Origin: Alphaproteobacteria bacterium
GTDB taxonomy: Bacteria > Pseudomonadota > Alphaproteobacteria > Caulobacterales > Maricaulaceae
Length of the DNA: 64,000 bases
Direction: 5' to 3'
Assembly: GCA_024742735.1 (NCBI GenBank)
Contig: JANSXV010000001.1
Span: 310,001-374,000, forward strand
The number at the start of each line of letters is the position of its first letter. Positions within the stretch are counted from its first letter, which is position 1. Of the stretch, positions 27,944 to 36,457 are shown in pieces. The position numbers and the translations under genes are program-made. Under the pieces are notes generated by a model that made no database searches, had not been told where the DNA came from, and was given only the letters and a program-made list of their open reading frames with translations.

Positions 27944-29128
27944 ATGGCGCTATCGTTCAATGACTTGCTTGCACCGCTTAAGCCGGATCGTTTTTTCAGC
28001 GACGTGCAGGACATGCAGCCGGTTCACCTGAGTGAGGCTGCTCCTGCCCGGAGTGAAATCTTGAGCTGGGCTTCGTTCAACCGGGCGCTCGAAGCGTTGC
28101 CGGTCTGGAACCGGTCTAACCTTCGCCTGTTCATGGATCAGCGTCCGGTTCTACCGCCTTTCTATTGCAACGGGCCAGACGGGAGCGGCCGGGCCGATCC
28201 CGCCAAGGTGATGAGCTTTCTCGGGATGGGCGCAAGCGTGATCGCGGCTCAGATGGAGGATGCGTCTCCGGGCGTTCGCGCTGTGGTGAAGACCCTCGGC
28301 GAGACGCTCGGTGCGAAAGTTTCCGCCAATGTCTATTGCTCCTTTCAGGGTGTGCAGGCATTCGGGAGCCACTACGACCCGACCGATGTGCTGGTCGTGC
28401 AGACAGAGGGGGAGAAGCGCTGGCGGATCTACCAGGGTCGGGCTCAGCATCCCTCGGAAGCGTTGCCCCCCGGTGACGCCACAGCACGCTATTATGAAGC
28501 CAACAAGGGAGGGCTGGCGCAGGAGCTGACCCTGCGCTCAGGAGAGGCGTTGTATCTGCCGCGCGGCCAGTATCACGACGCGTTGGCCATGTCCGGGCCG
28601 TCGCTCCATGTCACGTTTTCCATCGAGCCTCTGACCGGCCTGGATCTGTTCGACCTTGCAAAGGAGGTCGCCAGGCATGACCCGGAGTTTCGAAAATGGA
28701 TCCCCGACCATCGCCTCCAGGGCGGCGCGCCGACCAGCGAGGTGTTAAGCCGCCTGGCCGGTAAGGCGGCGTCGCTTATCCAGGCGGCGGGAGTGCGGAA
28801 CGCCGTGGAGCGCGCTCAGCTGAAGCGTGGCGAGCAACCGGGCGGCTATGACTTGCCGGCGGTGCGACCTCCGCAATGGTACCAGGTCAATGCAGCACGC
28901 GTGCGCCTCGTGCGCACCATCGACGGCGACAGGCTGGAGGCGGGAACGGGAGGACAGACGCATGACCTGGGCGCGGCGGGGGATGCAGCGGCGTTTCTCC
29001 TTCAGAACCAGACGATCTCCTGGGAGGGGCTGTCGGCCGAACATGGCTACCTTGGACAGGAGAGGCTGAAAGGTCTTGTGGAGTTCCTGTTGTCGGTGGG
29101 CGCCCTGGTCAAAGCGCGCACGGACTAG
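27944..29128 (+). CDS. JmjC/cupin-type Fe(II) oxygenase-like protein
   Basis: 394 residues. A cupin core (about 90-230) shows the metal triad H143, D145 (SHYDPTD) and H211 (LPRGQYHDAL), with a lysine-containing strand (TEGEKRWRIYQG) between. That is the arrangement of JmjC-type 2-oxoglutarate oxygenases of the RoxA/YcfD ribosomal oxygenase group. The C-terminal 150 residues are helical with a winged-helix-like end (ISWEGLSAEHGYLGQERLKGLVEFLLSVGALVKA), as in that group. Whether the target is a ribosomal protein is not known. The gene is divergent from radA and convergent with gmk. Confidence 0.75.
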   Translation: MALSFNDLLAPLKPDRFFSDVQDMQPVHLSEAAPARSEILSWASFNRALEALPVWNRSNLRLFMDQRPVLPPFYCNGPDGSGRADPAKVMSFLGMGASVIAAQMEDASPGVRAVVKTLGETLGAKVSANVYCSFQGVQAFGSHYDPTDVLVVQTEGEKRWRIYQGRAQHPSEALPPGDATARYYEANKGGLAQELTLRSGEALYLPRGQYHDALAMSGPSLHVTFSIEPLTGLDLFDLAKEVARHDPEFRKWIPDHRLQGGAPTSEVLSRLAGKAASLIQAAGVRNAVERAQLKRGEQPGGYDLPAVRPPQWYQVNAARVRLVRTIDGDRLEAGTGGQTHDLGAAGDAAAFLLQNQTISWEGLSAEHGYLGQERLKGLVEFLLSVGALVKARTD

Positions 29129-29144
29129 GGCGAGACCAGAATCC

Positions 29145-29798
29145 TCACTCCTCCAGCAACGCCTCGACAAAATCGGTCAGCCAGGGGTGGCGCATGCGCT
29201 TCAGGCGCTCGGCGCGCAGGATGGCGGCGAGTTCTTCAAGGGCGCGGGAGAACTCGTCGTTAATGACGACATAATCGTATTCGCTCCAGTGCTCGATCTC
29301 GGCCTTGGCCTGGTTCATGCGCGAATTGATCACGTCTTCGCTGTCCTGGCCGCGGCGCACCAGCCGGTCCTTCAGAAGCTTCAGGGACGGCGGCAGAAGG
29401 AAGACCCGAACCACGTCGCGCGGCGCCTGCTCGGTCAGCAGCTTCGCGCCCTGCCAGTCGATGTCGAAGATCACGTCCCGGCCCATGGACAGGGCGTCCT
29501 CCACCGGCGCTTTCAGCGTGCCGTAGCGCCGCCCGAAGACCTCGGCATGCTCGAAGAACTCGCCAGCCTCGACCTTGGCCTGGAAGTCCGCGTCGGACAG
29601 AAAGAAGTAATCTTCACCGTCGGTCTCGCCCTTGCGCGGCGGACGGGTGGTGGCCGAGACCGACCACACGAGATCCGGGTTCTGGTCGATCAGACGATGG
29701 GCGAGCGTGGTCTTGCCGGTGCCCGACGGGCTGGACAGGATCAGCATGATGCCGCGACGCGTGCCACGTCCGCGCGGGCCTCTCAGGTCGGCGCTCAT
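29145..29798 (-). CDS. gmk: Guanylate kinase
   Basis: 217 residues. It phosphorylates GMP to GDP. The P-loop is SSPSGTGKTTL near residue 21; GMP-binding features include VSATTRPPRKGEVDGEDY-like SVSATTRPPRKGETDGEDYFF, and the lid region holds FLLPPSLKLLKDRLVRRGQDSE. A short basic extension precedes the core; the ATG at the MLILSS position is another possible start. Start is 3 bases after yicC on the same strand. Confidence 0.97.
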   Translation of the reverse strand: MSADLRGPRGRGTRRGIMLILSSPSGTGKTTLAHRLIDQNPDLVWSVSATTRPPRKGETDGEDYFFLSDADFQAKVEAGEFFEHAEVFGRRYGTLKAPVEDALSMGRDVIFDIDWQGAKLLTEQAPRDVVRVFLLPPSLKLLKDRLVRRGQDSEDVINSRMNQAKAEIEHWSEYDYVVINDEFSRALEELAAILRAERLKRMRHPWLTDFVEALLEE

Positions 29799-29801
29799 GG
29801 C

Positions 29802-30689
29802 TTACTCCACGTTCTGGACTTGCTCTCGCATGCGATCGACGGCCGCTTTCATGGCCAGGCCCGCCCGGGTCAGCTCCGGGTCGGCGGCTTTCGAGCATAG
29901 CGTATTGGCTTCGCGATTGAATTCCTGGGACAGGAAATCGAGCTTGCGGCCGCATGGGCTGCCGGCCGCGATGAGCTTGCGCGCCTCGGCGATGTGGGCT
30001 TTCAGGCGGTCGAGCTCTTCGCGCACATCGGCCTTGACGGCCAGCGCCGCCGCCTCGGCTTCGAGGCGTTCCGGATCAAGGCCGGAGGGCAGAAGCTCGT
30101 CGAACTTCGCCTTGATGCGCGCCTTGATAGCGGCGGGCAGGGCGCCGGCGCAGGATGCGGCCTCCTCGCGCAGGGATTCGATCTCCGAGATATGCTCTTC
30201 AAGGATCTCGGCGAGCGCGGCGCCCTCCGCTTCACGCGCGGCCTGAAGGCCGGCGAAGGCCTCGCTGGCGGCTTCAGTCGTTGCAGCAGCCAGCGCCTCG
30301 GGTTCGACGCTCGCAGGCTCGGCGTCATCGGCGATGACGACGCCTTTCAACGCCAGGAGTTCACCGGCTGTCGCGGGCGCGGCGCGGCCCGTGTTGGACA
30401 GCTCGAAGGCGGCCTTGGCGAAAAGCTCCAGACGCTCGGCGTCGATGCGCACGCCCGCGGCGCCTTCAGGCGCGCTCAGGGAAACCGTGACGGTCACGGA
30501 GCCGCGATTGAACCGCGTGCGCGCCATCTCGCGGATCGGCCCCTCCAGCGCGTCGAGACCGGAGGGCAGGCGCAGGCGCAGGTCCAGACCCTTGCCGTTG
30601 ACCGAGCGGGCTTCGACGCTGACTTCACCGAAGGGACCGGACCGGTTCGCGGCGCCGAACCCTGTCATGCCTGAAAGCGCTGCAGTCAT
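29802..30689 (-). CDS. yicC: YicC/YloC-family endoribonuclease
   Basis: 295 residues from the ATG at 30689 (MTAALSGMTGFG). The family hallmarks are the N-terminal SGMTGFG and the C-terminal GRKLDFLSQEFNREANTLCSKAADPELTRAGLAMKAAVDRMREQVQNVE. YicC proteins are stress-linked endoribonucleases. An ORF start 45 bases further upstream lies inside mltG and is not family-like. It is 2 bases after mltG and 3 bases before gmk. Confidence 0.93.
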   Translation of the reverse strand: MTAALSGMTGFGAANRSGPFGEVSVEARSVNGKGLDLRLRLPSGLDALEGPIREMARTRFNRGSVTVTVSLSAPEGAAGVRIDAERLELFAKAAFELSNTGRAAPATAGELLALKGVVIADDAEPASVEPEALAAATTEAASEAFAGLQAAREAEGAALAEILEEHISEIESLREEAASCAGALPAAIKARIKAKFDELLPSGLDPERLEAEAAALAVKADVREELDRLKAHIAEARKLIAAGSPCGRKLDFLSQEFNREANTLCSKAADPELTRAGLAMKAAVDRMREQVQNVE

Positions 30690-30691
30690 AG

Positions 30692-31735
30692 TCACCCTCC
30701 GCTGCGGGCGCGCTCGCGCTCGATGCGCCGCCACTGGGCGACATTGCGATTATGCTCGGCATAGGTCTCGGCGAAGGCGTGACCGCCCGTGCCGTCGGCG
30801 ACGAAGAACAGATAGTCGGTCTCAGGCGGATTGAGGACCGCGCGGATCGCCGCTTCGCCCGGGTTTGCGATGGGCGTCGGGGGCAGGCCGTCGATCTGAT
30901 AGGTATTGTACGGATTGTCCGCGTTATCCAGCTCCGAGCGGCGGATGCCCCGGCCCAGCGGATACCCTTGCGTGAGGCCGTAGATGATCGTGGGATCGCT
31001 CTGCAGGCGCATGCCGCGGCGCAGGCGGTTGACGAACACGCCGGCGACCAGAGGGCGTTCGCCGCCGATCCCGGTCTCCTTCTCCACGATGGACGCCAGG
31101 ATGATGGCCTCTTCGCGCGTGTCGTAGGGAAGATCCTCAGCCCGGTTCGGCCAGAGTTCATCGAGCAGGGCGGTCTGGGCGGCGGCCATGCGATTGATCA
31201 CAGCCTGGCGGGAGGTTCCCCGGTCGACCAGATAGGTTTCCGGCAGCAGCGCGCCCTCCGCAGGCGCTTCGGCGATTTCACCAGTCAGCACGTCTGCGGC
31301 ATTGACGATCTCCACGATCATGGCGCTTGTCAGGCCCTCAGCGGCCGTCACGGGATGCTGGATCGTATCGCCGAAGCGCAGGATGTCGTAGATTTCCTGC
31401 ATGGTCGCTTGTTCAGGGATCGCAAACTCGCCCGCACGCAGGGACCGGTCGCCGCCGTCGATCGTGACCATGATCCGGAACAGGCGCGCGTCGTCGATCA
31501 GCCCTTCGCGCTCCAGCTGGCTGGCGATGGCGATCAGGCCGGACCCGCGCGGCAGCAGGACGGTCTCAGCTTCTCCGGCCGGGCCTGGGGCTTCGAACTG
31601 GTTGTTGAGCCAGACCCATCCACCGAACGCGCCTGCCGCTGCGATCAGGGCCAGCGCCAGCAATGTTCCTGCGATCCAGGCGAGGATCTTGCCTGCACCG
31701 CCAGGCTTTTTCGGCTGGGGCTCGCCTTCGGACAT
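30692..31735 (-). CDS. mltG: Endolytic murein transglycosylase
   Basis: 347 residues. A cytoplasmic N-terminus of about 12 residues leads to one transmembrane helix (about 15-34), then a LysM-like subdomain and the catalytic YceG domain. The catalytic glutamate lies in LASIVEKETG. The conserved VAGVFVNRLRRGMRLQSDPTIIYGL and DNPYNTYQIDGLPPTPIANPGEAAIRAVLNP follow. MltG cleaves nascent glycan strands and sets their length. Gene order fabF-mltG-yicC-gmk is typical for alphaproteobacteria. Confidence 0.96.
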   Translation of the reverse strand: MSEGEPQPKKPGGAGKILAWIAGTLLALALIAAAGAFGGWVWLNNQFEAPGPAGEAETVLLPRGSGLIAIASQLEREGLIDDARLFRIMVTIDGGDRSLRAGEFAIPEQATMQEIYDILRFGDTIQHPVTAAEGLTSAMIVEIVNAADVLTGEIAEAPAEGALLPETYLVDRGTSRQAVINRMAAAQTALLDELWPNRAEDLPYDTREEAIILASIVEKETGIGGERPLVAGVFVNRLRRGMRLQSDPTIIYGLTQGYPLGRGIRRSELDNADNPYNTYQIDGLPPTPIANPGEAAIRAVLNPPETDYLFFVADGTGGHAFAETYAEHNRNVAQWRRIERERARSGG

Positions 31736-31744
31736 CGCCCGGGC

Positions 31745-33034
31745 CTAGTCAGCGCGCTTGAACACCACGGAGGCGTTCGTGCCGCCGAACCCGAAGGAGT
31801 TCGACAGGACCGCGTTGATGTCCTTCTTCACCGCCTTGTGGGGCGCCAGATTGATCGGCGTCTCCACGGACGGATTGTCGAGGTTCAGCGTCGGCGGGCA
31901 GATGCCGTCGCGCATGGCAAGGATCGAGAACACAGCCTCCACCGCGCCAGCCGCACCCAGCAGGTGGCCGATGGCGCTCTTCGTCGAGCTCATGACCAGA
32001 TCGCCGGCGCAGTCGCCGAACAGGCGCTCTACTGCGCCCAGCTCGATCTCGTCGCCCTTGGGCGTCGAGGTGCCGTGGGCGTTGACGTAATCGATGTCAG
32101 CCGGGGTCAGACCCGCGCTACGGATCGCCGCGGACATGGAGCGGAACCCGCCATCGCCGTCTTCGGCCGGGGAGGTGATGTGGTAGGCGTCGCCGGACAG
32201 GCCGTAGCCGCAAACTTCGGCGTAGATCGTCGCGCCGCGCGCCTTGGCCGCCTCGTACTCTTCCAGGATGACGACGCCGGCGCCTTCACCCATGACGAAG
32301 CCGTCACGGTCCTTGTCCCAGGGACGCGAGGCCGCCTTGGGATTGTCGTTGAAGTTCGTGGACAGGGCGCGCGCAGCGCCGAAGCCGCCATAGCCAAGCC
32401 GCGTGATCGCGCTTTCCGCGCCGCCGGCGACCATCATGTCCGCGTCGCCATAGGCGATCAGACGAGCCGCATCACCGATGGCGTGGGCGCCTGTGGAGCA
32501 GGCGGTGACGACGGAGTGGTTCGGCCCTTTCAGTCCATGACGGATCGAGACCTGACCGGAGGCCAGATTGATCAGCATGGCCGGGATGACGAATGGCGAC
32601 AGCTTGCGCGGTCCGCGCTCATGCAGAGTGACCGAGGCGTCATAGATCGTCTGGAGCCCGCCGATTCCCGATCCGATCAGGACGCCGGCGCGTTCCTTGT
32701 CTTCCTCGCTCTTCGGTTCCCAGCCGGAGGAGGCGAGGGCCTCGTCCGCTGCTGCGATGGCGTAGAGGATGAATTCGTCGATCCGTTTGCGCTCGCGCGC
32801 AGGCAGCGTGGCCTCCGGGTCGAAGGACCCCGCCACGCCTTCGCCGCCGCCATTGCGCCCGTCCACCCGCGGGATGATCCCGGCGACGTGGCTGGACAGG
32901 TCGGACACATCAAAGTGCTCGATCTTGGCAAGACCGGACTCACCATCCAGAAGACGCTTCCAGACGTGATCGGTTCCGCAGCCGAGCGGGGTGACAAGCC
33001 CCAGCCCGGTGACGACGACGCGGCGCTTGGTCAT
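31745..33034 (-). CDS. fabF: 3-oxoacyl-ACP synthase II
   Basis: 429 residues. Condenses malonyl-ACP with acyl-ACP in fatty-acid elongation. The active-site cysteine is in VTACSTGAHAIGDA, and the two catalytic histidines are in NAHGTSTPKGD and KSAIGHLLGAAG. The C-terminal SNSFGFGGTNAS loop is present. It begins 16 bases after acpP, as part of the fabD-fabG-acpP-fabF group. A 764-codon open frame on the opposite strand is a shadow. Confidence 0.97.
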   Translation of the reverse strand: MTKRRVVVTGLGLVTPLGCGTDHVWKRLLDGESGLAKIEHFDVSDLSSHVAGIIPRVDGRNGGGEGVAGSFDPEATLPARERKRIDEFILYAIAAADEALASSGWEPKSEEDKERAGVLIGSGIGGLQTIYDASVTLHERGPRKLSPFVIPAMLINLASGQVSIRHGLKGPNHSVVTACSTGAHAIGDAARLIAYGDADMMVAGGAESAITRLGYGGFGAARALSTNFNDNPKAASRPWDKDRDGFVMGEGAGVVILEEYEAAKARGATIYAEVCGYGLSGDAYHITSPAEDGDGGFRSMSAAIRSAGLTPADIDYVNAHGTSTPKGDEIELGAVERLFGDCAGDLVMSSTKSAIGHLLGAAGAVEAVFSILAMRDGICPPTLNLDNPSVETPINLAPHKAVKKDINAVLSNSFGFGGTNASVVFKRAD

Positions 33035-33050
33035 GAGCGGGCCTGAAGCC

Positions 33051-33287
33051 TCAGCCCTGCTTTTCGGAGATGAACTTCACCGCGTCGCCGACGGTCTGAA
33101 TGTGCTCGGCGGCGTCGTCGGGGATTTCGATGTCGAACTCTTCCTCGAACGCCATGACCAGCTCGACATTGTCGAGGGAGTCGGCGCCGAGATCGTCGAT
33201 GAAGGAGGCCTTTTCGGTCACCTTGTCTTCTTCAACATCGAGATGCTCGATAACGATCTTCTTCACACGTTCCAGAACGTCGGACAT
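33051..33287 (-). CDS. acpP: Acyl carrier protein
   Basis: 78 residues, strongly acidic. The phosphopantetheine serine sits in [21 protein letters not shown] (Ser in ADSL). It carries the growing acyl chain for FabD, FabF and FabG. A promoter-like sequence and a dyad lie in the 180-bp gap before it, so it probably has its own strong transcription in addition to any from fabD-fabG. Confidence 0.97.
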   Translation of the reverse strand: MSDVLERVKKIVIEHLDVEEDKVTEKASFIDDLGADSLDNVELVMAFEEEFDIEIPDDAAEHIQTVGDAVKFISEKQG

Positions 33288-33399
33288 GTCGGACCCTTTT
33301 CACCTGTTGCGCGGCCTGACAGATGGGGCGACCGCGACTCCATTAATGATCATTGGGGCGTCAGGGACACCCGGTTAACTCAGCGTGCGGGCTGATAAC

Positions 33400-33424
33400 A
33401 CGCTGGTATCCCGTACGCCAGCGT
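33400..33424. promoter_or_regulatory. Dyad overlapping the acpP promoter region
   Basis: A perfect 7-bp inverted repeat, ACGCTGG (33400-33406) and CCAGCGT (33418-33424), with an 11-base centre overlapping the predicted -10 of acpP. It could be an operator or the end of the fabG transcript; there is no T-tract. Confidence 0.35.
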
Positions 33425-33439
33425 CCAGCCCTCTGGCAA
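33411..33439 (-). promoter_or_regulatory. Candidate promoter of acpP-fabF
   Basis: On the minus strand TTGCCA (33434-33439) is followed after 17 bp by GTACGG (33411-33416), 124 bp ahead of acpP. The same TTGCCA-N17-GTAC layout is found ahead of fabD. Confidence 0.4.
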
Positions 33440-33467
33440 GCCTCGGCGTTCAGCCGGGCCTGCAAGT

Positions 33468-34205
33468 CTAGATCATCGCCATGCCGCCATTGACGTGCAG
33501 GGTCTGACCCGTGACGTAGCCGGCCTCCTCGCTGGCGAGGTAAACGCAGGCCGAGGCGATCTCAGATCCGGTTCCCAGGCGTCCGGCGGGCACCTTGGTG
33601 AGAATCGCTGAGCGCTGATCGTCAGTGAGCGCATCGGTCATGGGCGATTCGATGAAGCCCGGCGCCACGCAGTTGGCGGTGACGTTGCGGGCGGCGACTT
33701 CCTGGGCCAGGGCCTTCGTGAAGCCGATCATGCCGGCCTTGGAGGCGGCGTAGTTCGTCTGGCCCGGATTGCCGGTGACGCCGACCACCGACGTGATGCC
33801 GATGATGCGGCCCCAGCGCTGCTTCATCATTCCGCGCAGCACGGCTTTGGACAGACGATAATGAGCCTCAAGATTGACCTTGATGACCGTCTCCCAGTCC
33901 TCGTCCTTCATCCGCATGAGCAGCTGGTCGCGCGTGATGCCGGCGTTGGAGATCAGGATGTCCAGCCCGCCCATGGCCTCGCTGGCCTGCTTGGGCAGAC
34001 TATCCACCGCGTCCGCGTCCGACAGGTTCGCCGGGCAAACCTCCGCGCGCTCGCCCAGCTCGGCGGCGAGTTCCTTCAGCTTTTCTTCGCGCGTGCCGGA
34101 CAGGGCGACCTGGGCGCCGCAGGCATGGAGCGCCTTGGCGATTTCAGAGCCCAGCCCGCCGGTCGCGCCGGTGACGAGGGCTTTCTTACCGGAAAGATCA
34201 AACAT
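33468..34205 (-). CDS. fabG: 3-oxoacyl-ACP reductase
   Basis: 245 residues, SDR fold. NADPH motif TGATGGLGSEIA near residue 14, NAG motif ISNAGITRD, catalytic tyrosine and lysine in NYAASKAGMIGF, and the C-terminal GQTLHVNGGMAM of FabG proteins. It reduces 3-oxoacyl-ACP in fatty-acid elongation. It begins 3 bases after fabD, so the two are co-transcribed and probably translationally coupled. Confidence 0.96.
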   Translation of the reverse strand: MFDLSGKKALVTGATGGLGSEIAKALHACGAQVALSGTREEKLKELAAELGERAEVCPANLSDADAVDSLPKQASEAMGGLDILISNAGITRDQLLMRMKDEDWETVIKVNLEAHYRLSKAVLRGMMKQRWGRIIGITSVVGVTGNPGQTNYAASKAGMIGFTKALAQEVAARNVTANCVAPGFIESPMTDALTDDQRSAILTKVPAGRLGTGSEIASACVYLASEEAGYVTGQTLHVNGGMAMI

Positions 34206-34208
34206 GAC

Positions 34209-35150
34209 TTATCCCTTGATGGAGGCTGCGAAGGCTTCGAACTCGGCCGGACTGGCGAGCGCGACGCCCTCGGCTTCCTTGATGTGACGCTTCAGCATGG
34301 TGACCAGCACCTTGGCGCCGGCTTCGGCGAAGGTCGAGACGCCCTGGCTGTGCATCCAGTCCACGCTTTCGCGCCAGCGCACCTTGCCGGTGACCTGCTC
34401 GACCAGCTGGGCGCGGATGGTTTCCGGGTCAGTGACGGCTTCAGCGGAGACGTTGGTGACGACGGGCACTGACGGCGTGTTGATCGTCGCCTCAGACAGC
34501 GCCTCGCGCATGGCGTCTGCCGCCGGCAGCATGAGCGGGCAGTGGAAAGGGGCGGAGACGTCCAGCATCATCGCCTTGCGCACGCCGGCGTCCTTGGCCG
34601 CGGCCAGCGCCGCTTCCACCGCTTCCTTTGCGCCGGAGATCACGATCTGGCCGGGCGCATTGTCGTTGGCGATTGACACCACGCCCGCGCTCTTGCCCGC
34701 ATTCACGGCGGCCTCGGCCTGCTCCATCTCCGCACCCAGCAGGGCGGCCATGGCGCCCTGACCGCTCGGCACGGCGCGCTGCATGGCCTGGCCGCGCAGC
34801 TTCAGAAGCTTCGCCGTCCGCGCAAGGCGCAACGCGCCGGCCGCGCACAGGGCGGAGTATTCGCCCAGGCTGTGACCGGCGACATATTGCGCCGCCGTCA
34901 CGTCGACCCCGAACTCCGTCTCAAGGACGCGCATGACCGCTATGGAGTTCGCCATGATGGCCGGCTGGGCGTTCTCGGTCAGGGTCAGCTCTTCCTTGGG
35001 TCCCTCGGCCATGACCCTGGACAGCTTTTCGCCCAGGGCCTCGTCGACCTCGTCAAAGACCTCGCGGGCGACGGCGAACTCCTGCGCCAGAGCCGCGCCC
35101 ATGCCGACAGCCTGGCTGCCCTGACCGGGAAAGGTGAATGCAAGCGCCAT
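34209..35150 (-). CDS. fabD: Malonyl-CoA:ACP transacylase
   Basis: 313 residues. The active-site serine is in the VAGHSLGEYSAL motif, with FPGQGSQAVGMG at the N-terminus and the catalytic histidine in SAPFHCPLM. It loads malonyl onto ACP for the fatty-acid enzymes encoded next to it. A GGGAGG ribosome site precedes the ATG at 35150. It is the first gene of the fab group and divergent from the MNT/HepT pair. Confidence 0.97.
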   Translation of the reverse strand: MALAFTFPGQGSQAVGMGAALAQEFAVAREVFDEVDEALGEKLSRVMAEGPKEELTLTENAQPAIMANSIAVMRVLETEFGVDVTAAQYVAGHSLGEYSALCAAGALRLARTAKLLKLRGQAMQRAVPSGQGAMAALLGAEMEQAEAAVNAGKSAGVVSIANDNAPGQIVISGAKEAVEAALAAAKDAGVRKAMMLDVSAPFHCPLMLPAADAMREALSEATINTPSVPVVTNVSAEAVTDPETIRAQLVEQVTGKVRWRESVDWMHSQGVSTFAEAGAKVLVTMLKRHIKEAEGVALASPAEFEAFAASIKG

Positions 35151-35189
35151 GGATGGCGTCCTCCCTTGCAGTGTTTTTCGTGGCGGGCG

Positions 35190-35218
35190 GGGTACACCGG
35201 TGTGTGGGAGAGTGGCAA
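35190..35218 (-). promoter_or_regulatory. Candidate promoter of fabD
   Basis: TTGCCA (35213-35218) and GTACCC (35190-35195) with a 17-bp spacer on the minus strand, about 40 bp ahead of the fabD start. The match in layout to the acpP promoter supports both. Confidence 0.45.
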
Positions 35219-35277
35219 GCGTTGCGCCGACAGCTTTATGGATTCACGAGCATCAGGCCTCGTGCTAGAGAGGATCC

Positions 35278-35571
35278 ATGAACCGGGATGATGTCATCGC
35301 CACGATCCGGTCTGCGCGGGACGAACTGCGCGGGCGCTACGGGGTGCTCAGCGTGCGGGTGTTCGGCTCCACTGCGAGAGGCGTCTCCGGAACTGGTTCA
35401 GACATCGATCTCGCCATAGAGATCGGCGCGGATCACGATCCGCTTGCGCTTTTCGGCGCTGCGGGCCTTCTTGGCGACTGTTTCGGCGCACCGGTCGACG
35501 TGGTTGAGTTTCCGCCGCGCGACCCTGAACTCGCGGCCCGCATTGACAGGGACGCCGTGCGTGCCTTCTAG
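35278..35571 (+). CDS. mntA: MNT-type nucleotidyltransferase antitoxin
   Basis: 97 residues of the minimal nucleotidyltransferase fold. The GSTARG motif (residues 30-35) and GSDIDLA (41-45, with D42 and D44) carry the two metal aspartates; a third candidate is D74 in APVDVVEF. In studied MntA/HepT pairs the antitoxin transfers AMP residues onto the toxin to silence it. Its stop lies inside the next gene, which begins 11 bases earlier, a typical antitoxin-toxin overlap. The gene symbol reflects family, not a confirmed orthologue. Confidence 0.85.
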   Translation: MNRDDVIATIRSARDELRGRYGVLSVRVFGSTARGVSGTGSDIDLAIEIGADHDPLALFGAAGLLGDCFGAPVDVVEFPPRDPELAARIDRDAVRAF

Positions 35572-35911
35572 CGATCCAGAGCGTCGATTGCGCGACATCC
35601 TTTATTCAATTGAGAGAATTGAACTGGCTGTTGCGCGTGCAGGCGGGGTTATGTCGGCTGTCAGCCGGAGTGACGTGTTTCGCGATGCGATTGAGCGGCG
35701 GCTGCTGATCGTCTCCGAGGCTGCGGTCAAGCTCGGCCCGGCGGTCGAGGACGAAGCGTCTGAAATCGACTGGCGAGGCGTGCGCGGGATCGGGAATGTC
35801 CTGCGCCATAGCTATGATCAGGTCGACGAGGCAGTTATCAGCTTGGTGATCACCCGCGAGCTGCCACGGTTGAAGGCCGCCTGTCAGCGGCTTCTCTCGA
35901 AATTGGCTTAG
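35561..35911 (+). CDS. hepT: HepT-like ribonuclease toxin (DUF86)
   Basis: 116 residues, all-helical. I start it at the GTG at 35561, which overlaps the antitoxin stop; longer starts read through the antitoxin frame. The HepT RNase motif is RX4HXY. Here the H-x-Y part is intact (H83, Y85 in NVLRHSY), but the position of the usual arginine is glycine 78, with arginines at 72 and 75 instead. I recall the R-G-I-G-N-V-L-R-H form from other alphaproteobacterial members, so it may be a subfamily version. Whether it is an active RNase is uncertain. Confidence 0.82.
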   Translation: MPSSDPERRLRDILYSIERIELAVARAGGVMSAVSRSDVFRDAIERRLLIVSEAAVKLGPAVEDEASEIDWRGVRGIGNVLRHSYDQVDEAVISLVITRELPRLKAACQRLLSKLA

Positions 35912-35922
35912 CCCAACCCCGC

Positions 35923-35951
35923 TTGCCATCTGCGCCCCTTTCCCGTATGAC
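35923..35951 (+). promoter_or_regulatory. Candidate promoter of rpsF operon
   Basis: TTGCCA (35923-35928), 17-bp spacer, TATGAC (35946-35951). It starts 12 bp after the hepT stop and gives a leader of roughly 140 nt to rpsF, a good position for a ribosomal-protein operon. Confidence 0.5.
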
Positions 35952-35957
35952 CCGCGC

Positions 35958-36095
35958 CTTCACCGGCTGCGGTCCTCTGTCCGTGGTCCGTTTTCCCGTT
36001 GGTTGGGAGAGCGGGGACCTGAGGAACCGACGCGGATGGTCCGGCCCTTCGGCCCTCCCGCGCCGCAGCCCTTCAAGAAGGGACGAAAGTCACTG
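35958..36095 (+). promoter_or_regulatory. Long rpsF leader, possible S6:S18 control element
   Basis: A leader of about 138 nt between the predicted -10 and rpsF. It contains a short GGCC-CTTC-GGCC hairpin and several GC-rich segments. Ribosomal S6/S18 operons in many bacteria bind the S6:S18 complex in their leader; I cannot confirm the conserved motif by eye. Confidence 0.3.
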
Positions 36096-36446
36096 ATGAA
36101 CAAGTACGAGCACGTTTTCATCGCGCGCCCGGACACCTCTCCGGCGCAGGTGGAATCCACGATCGAGGAGCTCAAGGCCCTCATCGAGGAAAAGGGCGGC
36201 AAGGTCCACAAGACCGAGTACTGGGGTCTGCGCACCCTGGCCTACCGCGTCGCCAAGAACCGCAAGGGTCACTACGGCTACCTGGATATGGAAGCCGGCA
36301 ATGAGGTCCTGGACGCCATCGACTTCAAGCAGAAGTACGCCGACGACATCATGCGTCACATGACCGTCAAGGTGGACGAACTGACTGAAGAGCCCAGCGC
36401 CGTGCTGCGCAAGGGCGATGACCGCAAGCGCCGCGAGCGCCGGTAG
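36096..36446 (+). CDS. rpsF: 30S ribosomal protein S6
   Basis: 116 residues from the ATG at 36096 ([13 protein letters not shown]). The fold is visible as the strand [10 protein letters not shown], the helix [40 protein letters not shown], and a basic, polar C-terminus. S6 binds the 16S rRNA platform with S18. An in-frame extension to 36003 is proline-rich and not conserved. It opens the rpsF-rpsR-rplI operon. Confidence 0.96.
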   Translation: MNKYEHVFIARPDTSPAQVESTIEELKALIEEKGGKVHKTEYWGLRTLAYRVAKNRKGHYGYLDMEAGNEVLDAIDFKQKYADDIMRHMTVKVDELTEEPSAVLRKGDDRKRRERR

Positions 36447-36457
36447 GAGGATCCAAG

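Noticed and set aside
30752-33046. 764-codon open frame on the plus strand across mltG and fabF
   Set aside because: It is the antisense shadow of two clearly identified genes; its translation is low-complexity (Gly/Arg/His/Asp-rich) and has no known motif. Such frames are expected in GC-rich DNA.
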